From contig NZ_CANMUA010000006.1 of assembly GCF_947500995.1 (NCBI RefSeq), forward strand, positions 240,373 through 304,372: a stretch of 64,000 nt of DNA. Reading direction: 5' to 3'. The position numbers and the translations under genes were made by a program. Below, piece by piece: positions 60,351-64,000 of the stretch. Numbering within the stretch: position 1 is the stretch's first letter; the number at the start of each line of letters is the position of its first letter. The notes below the pieces were generated by a model. It did not search any database and had not been told where the DNA came from. It saw only the letters and a list, made by a program, of their open reading frames with translations. The stretch comes from an uncultured Serinicoccus sp. (GTDB lineage Bacteria; Actinomycetota; Actinomycetes; Actinomycetales; Dermatophilaceae).

Positions 60351-60908
60351 TCACGAGCTATCTCTTGCGACCGCCGCTCCACGAGATGACCCGCGCAGCA
60401 TGAACGCCACCCCACCGATCAAGGAAAGCGCCGCGGACAAGACGAGCAATACACCCAGACCCACGCTAGGGATCAAGACACCAGCCAGTGCCGGTGCGGC
60501 CACCGAGCTGAGGGCGCCTAGGATAAGGCAGGCGGTGAACGCCGCGCCCGCACGGTGGGGCATCAACTGTGCGGTCCAGACCGCGAGCACTGCTGATCCT
60601 GTCATGTAACCGGCGCCGAAGATGCAGGGCGACGCCGCCGTAGCAACCAGAGATCCACTGGCCAGCCCGAGCAGCGCCAGCGCTACACCCACAGTTGTCA
60701 GACACAACGCAGCGACCCGTACGCTGCCGACCCGCTCCACCAAGACGCCTGTCAAGACCCCCACCATTCCGAAGAGGCCGACTGCGGCGTACAGGATGGG
60801 GATGACCGCTCGCGATAGGGTGCCGCGCTCGAGGACGTCCGCAACGTAGGTGAAATAGATCACGACGACCGCCAAGTAGAGCACGGAGTATGTCCCCGGG
60901 CCACGAAG
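60351..60908 (-). pseudogene. MFS transporter, C-terminal half (split by IS3 insertion)
   Basis: About 185 codons encode the last six helices of a major facilitator: TYSVLYLAVVVIYFTYVADV, YAAVGLFGMVGVLTGVLVER, then SGSLVATAASPCIFGAGYMT and GVAFMLRGSS near the stop. The N-terminal half continues at 62206-62597 on the same strand beyond the IS3 element, with LFRAV before and RGPGTYSV after the insertion. It was probably a drug or metabolite exporter (family only). Confidence 0.82.
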
Positions 60909-60940
60909 GGGACTGCTGCAGGGATAGGTGACAGGTTCGG

Positions 60941-61847
60941 TCAGGCAGCCTGGTCGGCTGGTGTGGTCATGATGGTCTCGAACTCGATGGGGGTCAATCG
61001 TCCGAGAGCCTCCTGTCGACGGCGTCGGTGGTAGGTCCGTTCGATCCAGGTCACGATCGCGATGCGTAGGTCGTCCAGGGTGGCCCACTGTCTGCGGTCG
61101 AACACGTTCTTCTGCAGCAGCGCAAAGAAGGACTCCATGGCCGCGTTGTCGCCGGCTGCGCCGACGCGGCCCATGGATCCGGCCAGGTCGTGGCGGTTGA
61201 GTGCGTGGACGAACTTCCGGCTGCGGAACTGCTTGGCTTCCGCGGTCGCTGTGAACGATGCAGCCAGCGACGTCACCGCGCCTGGCGACGGCGCTGTTCA
61301 GCGCCGAAACCGCCAGGCGGGACTTCATCCTGGAGTCGATGGAGTAGCCCACGATGCGGTTGGAGTAGACGTCCTTGATGGCGCAGACGTACAGCTTGCC
61401 CTGGCCGGTGCGGTGCTCGGTGATGTCGGTCAACCACAGCTCGTTCGGCGCCGTGGCGGTGAACTCGTGCCGGACCCGGCCATGGTCGTCGACCACGGCG
61501 CACAGGTCGTCATGGACCGGCGGGCCGGGCCTACTGCCCTTGCCCTTCCTCGGTTTGCCGAACGCGCTCCACCACCCCATGTCCGAGCAGATCCGCCACG
61601 CAGTCCGCGTCGCCGTCAGCTGGCCCGCCTCAGCAGCCTCGTCCACCAGGAACCGGTACCCGAACTCCGGGTCATCCAGGTGCGCGTCGAACAAGGCGTT
61701 CGCGCGATAGGCCTGCCCGCGCTCGGTGTCGGTGACCGGTCTCGCCAGCCACCGGTAGTAGGGCTGGCGAGCGATCTTGAGCACCCGGCACGTCACCGTG
61801 ACGGGGATCCCGTCGCCGGCCAGCTCGCGGACGAGCGGGTACATCAT
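60941..61847 (-). pseudogene. IS3-family transposase orfB (frameshifted)
   Basis: The integrase-core transposase starts MMYPLVRELAGDGIPVTVTC. First catalytic Asp is in ELWLTDITEHRTG and second in CIVHSDRGSQ. The frame then breaks: an extra AAGC at about 61231-61237 (GAAGCCAAGCAGTTC in place of GAAGCCAGTTC) shifts it. The remainder, FRSRKFVHALNRHDL, then GDNAAMESFFALLQKNVFDR with the catalytic Glu, is in another frame to the stop at 60941. Its ATG overlaps the orfA stop (ATGA). Confidence 0.85.
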
Positions 61848-62136
61848 TTTCCCGGCAAGTTGGCTTGGGACAGGTAAGCCGCGGCCCGGCGCAGGACCTC
61901 GTTCTCCTGCTCCAGCAGCCGCACTCTCCTCTTCAGCTCCCGGTTCTCGGCGTTCTCCGCGGCGCTCGGACCCGGCTTCACACCGTCCTCGACGTCCGCG
62001 GTCCTCATCCAGTTCATCAGGCACGACTCGCTGATGCCGAAGTCGGCAGCGATCTGCTTCAGATGGACTCCCGGCTCACGGTTCCTCGCGACACGCACGA
62101 CGTCGTCGCGGAACTCCCGGGGTAAGGCTTAGGCAC
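61844..62136 (-). pseudogene. IS3-family transposase orfA (N-terminal frameshift)
   Basis: The helix-turn-helix subunit reads VARNREPGVHLKQIAADFGI then SESCLMNWM and a C-terminal leucine-zipper-like RRVRLLEQENEVLRRAAAYL. The ancestral GTG start at 62136 (VPKPYP) is out of frame with the rest because one C is missing in the CCCC run at 62119-62122 (expected PYPREFRDDVV). Only a start at an internal GTG (62098) would give protein. Confidence 0.75.
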
Positions 62137-62205
62137 AGTGCACATCCTTCCAGCAGCACCTCTCGGCACCACAGATCAGATGTCACCTATCCGTGCAGCA
62201 GTCCC

Positions 62206-62597
62206 AACTGCGCGGAACAGCGATGACGCGCTGTCACGGGTGATCAGGCGCGGATCGGGATCGGTTCGGGGCACTAGGCGCAGGTTCACGAGCGCGGCGG
62301 CTACCGCGGCTGCGGCAATAGCCGCCCAGATCAGACGCCAGGACCCCACCACCGCCAGAATGGCCAGTCCGCCGAGGAGGACGAGCCCACCGCTGGTGCC
62401 GGTCGTGATAACCGCCAACGCCTTGGGCTGCTGCCGAACAGGAACCGAACCGGTGACGATGTCGGAGTACGGCGCCCAGACCAGACCACCGGCGCTGCCG
62501 GCCAGCACGACCCCCAGGGCAAGTAACCAAGGCGGCTGCGCAACCGTCACGATGCCCGCCCCCAGAGCACCGCAGATTGTCGGCGACGGTTGAAGAC
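62206..62597 (-). pseudogene. MFS transporter, middle part of the N-terminal half
   Basis: Codons for CGALGAGIVTVAQPPWLLAL, SAGGLVWAPYSDIVTGSVPV and TGTSGGLVLLGGLAILAVVG belong to helices of the same major facilitator whose C-terminal half is at 60351-60908. The first helices are missing: the gene is cut at its 5' side by the IS21-type element that begins near 62598. Two insertions have thus destroyed it. Confidence 0.78.
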
Positions 62598-63573
62598 TGT
62601 CCACTGATCGACGGCTGAAAAGTTTCCAGTCTGTCGCGACCCTGTGGAGGGTGATCAGTGTGCAGGATTGGGCAGAGATCCGTCGGTTGCGTGCCGCGGA
62701 GGAGTTGTCGGTTTCGGAGATCGCGCGCCGGGTGGGGGTGACGCGAGTGACGGTGCGGCGGGCGTTGGCCTCTGCGTCGCCGCCGAGGTACGAGCGGGCA
62801 CCGTCCGGGTCGTCGGCCGATGAGTATGAGGACGCGATCCGTGGGCTGTTGTCCAAGCATCCGCGGATGCCGGCCACGGTCATCGCCCAGCGGGTCGGGT
62901 GGACGCGCGGGATGACGGTGTTCAAGGTCAAGGTCGCCGCTCTGCGCCCTCTGTACCTGCCGCCGGACCCGGCCTCGCGCACCACCTATTTGCCCGGTGA
63001 GGTGGCCCAGTTCGACTTCTGGTTCCCACCGATCAGCCTGGACGTCGGTCACGGCCAGTCCCGGGACACGAAACGGTTGCCGGTGCTCACGATGGCCTGC
63101 GGATACTCGAGGTGGCGCGGTGCGGTGCTGATCCCGTCCCGGTCCGAGGAAGACCTGTACGCCGGCTGGTGGGCCCTGCTCTCCCAGCTCGGCGCCGTGC
63201 CGAGGGTGCTGGTGTGGGACGGGGAGTCCGCGGTCGGCAAGTGGCGGCCGAAGGATCCGGAGCTGACCGCCGTCTGTCATGCGTTCCGTGGCGTCCTGGG
63301 CGCCAAGGTGCTCATCTGCCGACCCGGTGATCCGGAAGCCAAGGGTCTGCTGGAACGGTGCCACGACCACTACGAGCGGTCCTTCCTGCCCGGGCGCACG
63401 TTCACCTCACCGGGCGACTTCAACGCCCAGCTGGGCGAGTTCGTCACCACCTCGAACGACCGGTGGATGCGGGTGCTGGGGTGCCGGCCCGCGGACCGGG
63501 TCGCGACCGACACCGCGGCGATGATGCCGCTGCCACCGGTCGCGCCGGCGACCGGCTGGTCGAGGTCGCTGAG
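62598..63573 (+). mobile_element. IS21-family element, truncated
   Basis: It begins at about TGTCCACTGATCGACGGCTG (62598) and carries the 5' two thirds of istA. The rest of istA and istB are absent because an IS256-type end follows at about 63574. Confidence 0.72.
62651..63573 (+). pseudogene. istA: IS21-family transposase IstA (3' end lost)
   Basis: About 307 codons from a GTG at 62651. N-terminal helix-turn-helix (DWAEIRRLRAAEELSVSEIA, then RRVGVTRVTVRRAL). DDE core: Asp in EVAQFDFWF, Asp in VLVWDGESAVGK and Glu in DPEAKGLLERCHDHYERSF. The coding sequence reaches GWSRSLR and then runs into foreign sequence (ACQDVCVSD to a stop at 63634), where IstA proteins usually continue with a PRDHYV-like segment. 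Confidence 0.85.
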
Positions 63574-63661
63574 AGCCTGTCAAGATGTCTGTGTAAGTGA
63601 TGTGGATCACAGTGGGTTTACAGGTAGGCGTTGATGCGTTCGGGGTAGACGAGGGAGAGTT
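63574..63661 (-). mobile_element. IS256-family element end fragment
   Basis: The outer end GAGCCTGTCAAGATGTCTGT and, on the minus strand, the last codons of a transposase (LSLVYPERINAYL and stop at 63618-63620) look like the right end of an IS256-type element inserted into istA. Everything beyond 63661 has been replaced by an IS3-type element. The call rests on a short piece. Confidence 0.45.
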
Positions 63662-64000
63662 TGAACCGCCCCGGGTTCAGTGGAGAGTCGTGTGTGCTTC
63701 GGCGGCGGTTGCCGGCGAAGGGTTGTGGGCAGCGTAGTGGGCGTGTTCGTACGCTGCGGGTGCGAGGTAGTCACACCATGAGTGCGGGCGGGTCGTGTTG
63801 TACCAGTCGACCCACCGCAGGGTCTCGAGCTCGACGTGCTCGAGGGTTTTCCAGGGGCCGCGGCGGCGGATGAGCTCGGTCTTGAAGACGCGGTTGAGCG
63901 CCTCTGCGGCCGCATTGTCGTAGGAGTCGCCCTTGGACCCGACCGAGGCGACGATGCCGAGCTCCTCGAGGCGCTCGGTGTACCGGATCGCTCGGTACTG
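63662..64000 (-). mobile_element. IS3-family element, second type, running off the window
   Basis: The end TGAACCGCCCCGGGTTCAGT at 63662 is a typical terminal repeat of actinobacterial IS3-group elements and differs from the repeat of the 60.9-62.2 kb copy. The transposase lies inside, on the minus strand. Confidence 0.75.
63677..64000 (-). CDS. IS3-family transposase orfB, C-terminal part
   Basis: The last 107 residues of an integrase-core transposase: QYRAIRYTERLEELGIVASV, GSKGDSYDNAAAEALNRVFK with the catalytic Glu, then ETLRWVDWYNTTRPHSWCDY and the stop at 63677. The reading frame is intact to the window edge, so this copy may be active. Confidence 0.85.
   Translation of the reverse strand, partial: QYRAIRYTERLEELGIVASVGSKGDSYDNAAAEALNRVFKTELIRRRGPWKTLEHVELETLRWVDWYNTTRPHSWCDYLAPAAYEHAHYAAHNPSPATAAEAHTTLH

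Larger units (their letters stand above)
60909..62205 (-). mobile_element. IS3-family insertion sequence (about 1.3 kb, decayed)
   Basis: Bounded by 25-bp inverted repeats with one mismatch at 60909-60933 and 62181-62205 (outer ends GGGACTGCTGCA). It carries overlapping orfA and orfB on the minus strand. It is inserted in an MFS gene. No clear target duplication remains (GTT against CTT). Both frames have small lesions, so it is likely inactive. A 3' remnant of the same type lies at 53340-53607. Confidence 0.88.

Noticed and set aside
60351..62024. A 557-codon fusion of transposase and MFS protein
   Set aside because: It arises from a frameshift in orfB that reads on into the interrupted MFS gene; not a real fusion protein.
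1..64000. CRISPR arrays, rRNA genes and riboswitches
   Set aside because: No regularly spaced repeats, no rRNA-like conserved blocks and no riboswitch core such as a TPP, cobalamin or glycine aptamer was recognised by eye; covariance-model searches were not possible.

Overview
The window is GC-rich DNA with tightly packed genes, many joined by ATGA or GTGA stop/start overlaps and often using GTG starts. Together with Lsr2, MT0933-type, DUF4235, DUF2252 and ClgR/PopR-like proteins, this points to an actinobacterium. A frequent GTATGC/GCATAC word and the gene types suggest the Intrasporangiaceae/Ornithinimicrobium group, but that is inference. There are no rRNA genes, no intact tRNA gene and no CRISPR array.

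Region 1 (1-24 kb) is catabolic. After the tail of a sugar-type ABC permease comes one long minus-strand operon running from about 15.4 kb down to 0.48 kb. It encodes three hot-dog-fold hydratase proteins, a tartrate/isopropylmalate-type dehydrogenase, an SDR, an aldehyde dehydrogenase, two CaiB-type CoA-transferases, an enoyl-CoA hydratase, an HpcH/HpaI aldolase and all five parts of a Dpp-type ABC importer scattered among the enzymes. A LacI-family gene lies just upstream, and two matching LacI-type operators 136 bp apart sit at the operon promoter. The LacI gene itself ends a second minus-strand cluster with a DapA-family lyase, a D-tartrate-dehydratase-like enolase-superfamily enzyme and a multi-pass transporter. 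An FAD oxidoreductase and an RraA-like protein face away from that cluster. The picture is uptake and CoA-dependent breakdown of a hydroxylated or branched organic acid.

Region 2 (22.7-31.4 kb) is a sugar or polyol unit: a DeoR regulator and a triose-phosphate-isomerase-like protein on one strand, and on the other a binding protein, two permeases, a YjbQ protein, an FGGY kinase, a TIM-barrel isomerase/epimerase and an SDR. No ATPase is present, so a shared one is presumably used.

Region 3 (31.4-41.1 kb) is a peptide or amide unit: a two-domain Dpp ATPase and a tandem Lrp regulator on the minus strand, facing an M19-type dipeptidase, a Dpp binding protein, two permeases, an M24 protein that lacks metal ligands and resembles creatinase, and a proline-iminopeptidase-like hydrolase. 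Housekeeping and accessory genes follow (41.2-53 kb): DUF2252, SelO, an SDR, an M14 carboxypeptidase, two CPBP membrane proteases, a DUF6326 protein, a TetR/dehydrogenase pair with a triple operator, and an accessory ClpP pair facing a ClgR/PopR-like regulator.

Region 4 (53.1-64 kb) looks acquired. It begins at a 44-bp 3' fragment of a tRNA-Thr gene, a typical attachment-site signature. A stress and envelope cassette follows (PRC-barrel/DUF2382, glycosyltransferase-like, TetR, DUF4235, YtxH, holin-like, DUF3618, YihY/BrkB, Lsr2, MT0933-like), flanked by two inverted copies of one IS3-family element. Three of its promoter regions share a TTACACCGTAA-like motif next to the local TetR gene. The right end is a nest of insertion sequences (IS3, IS21, IS256 and a second IS3) that has broken an MFS transporter gene.
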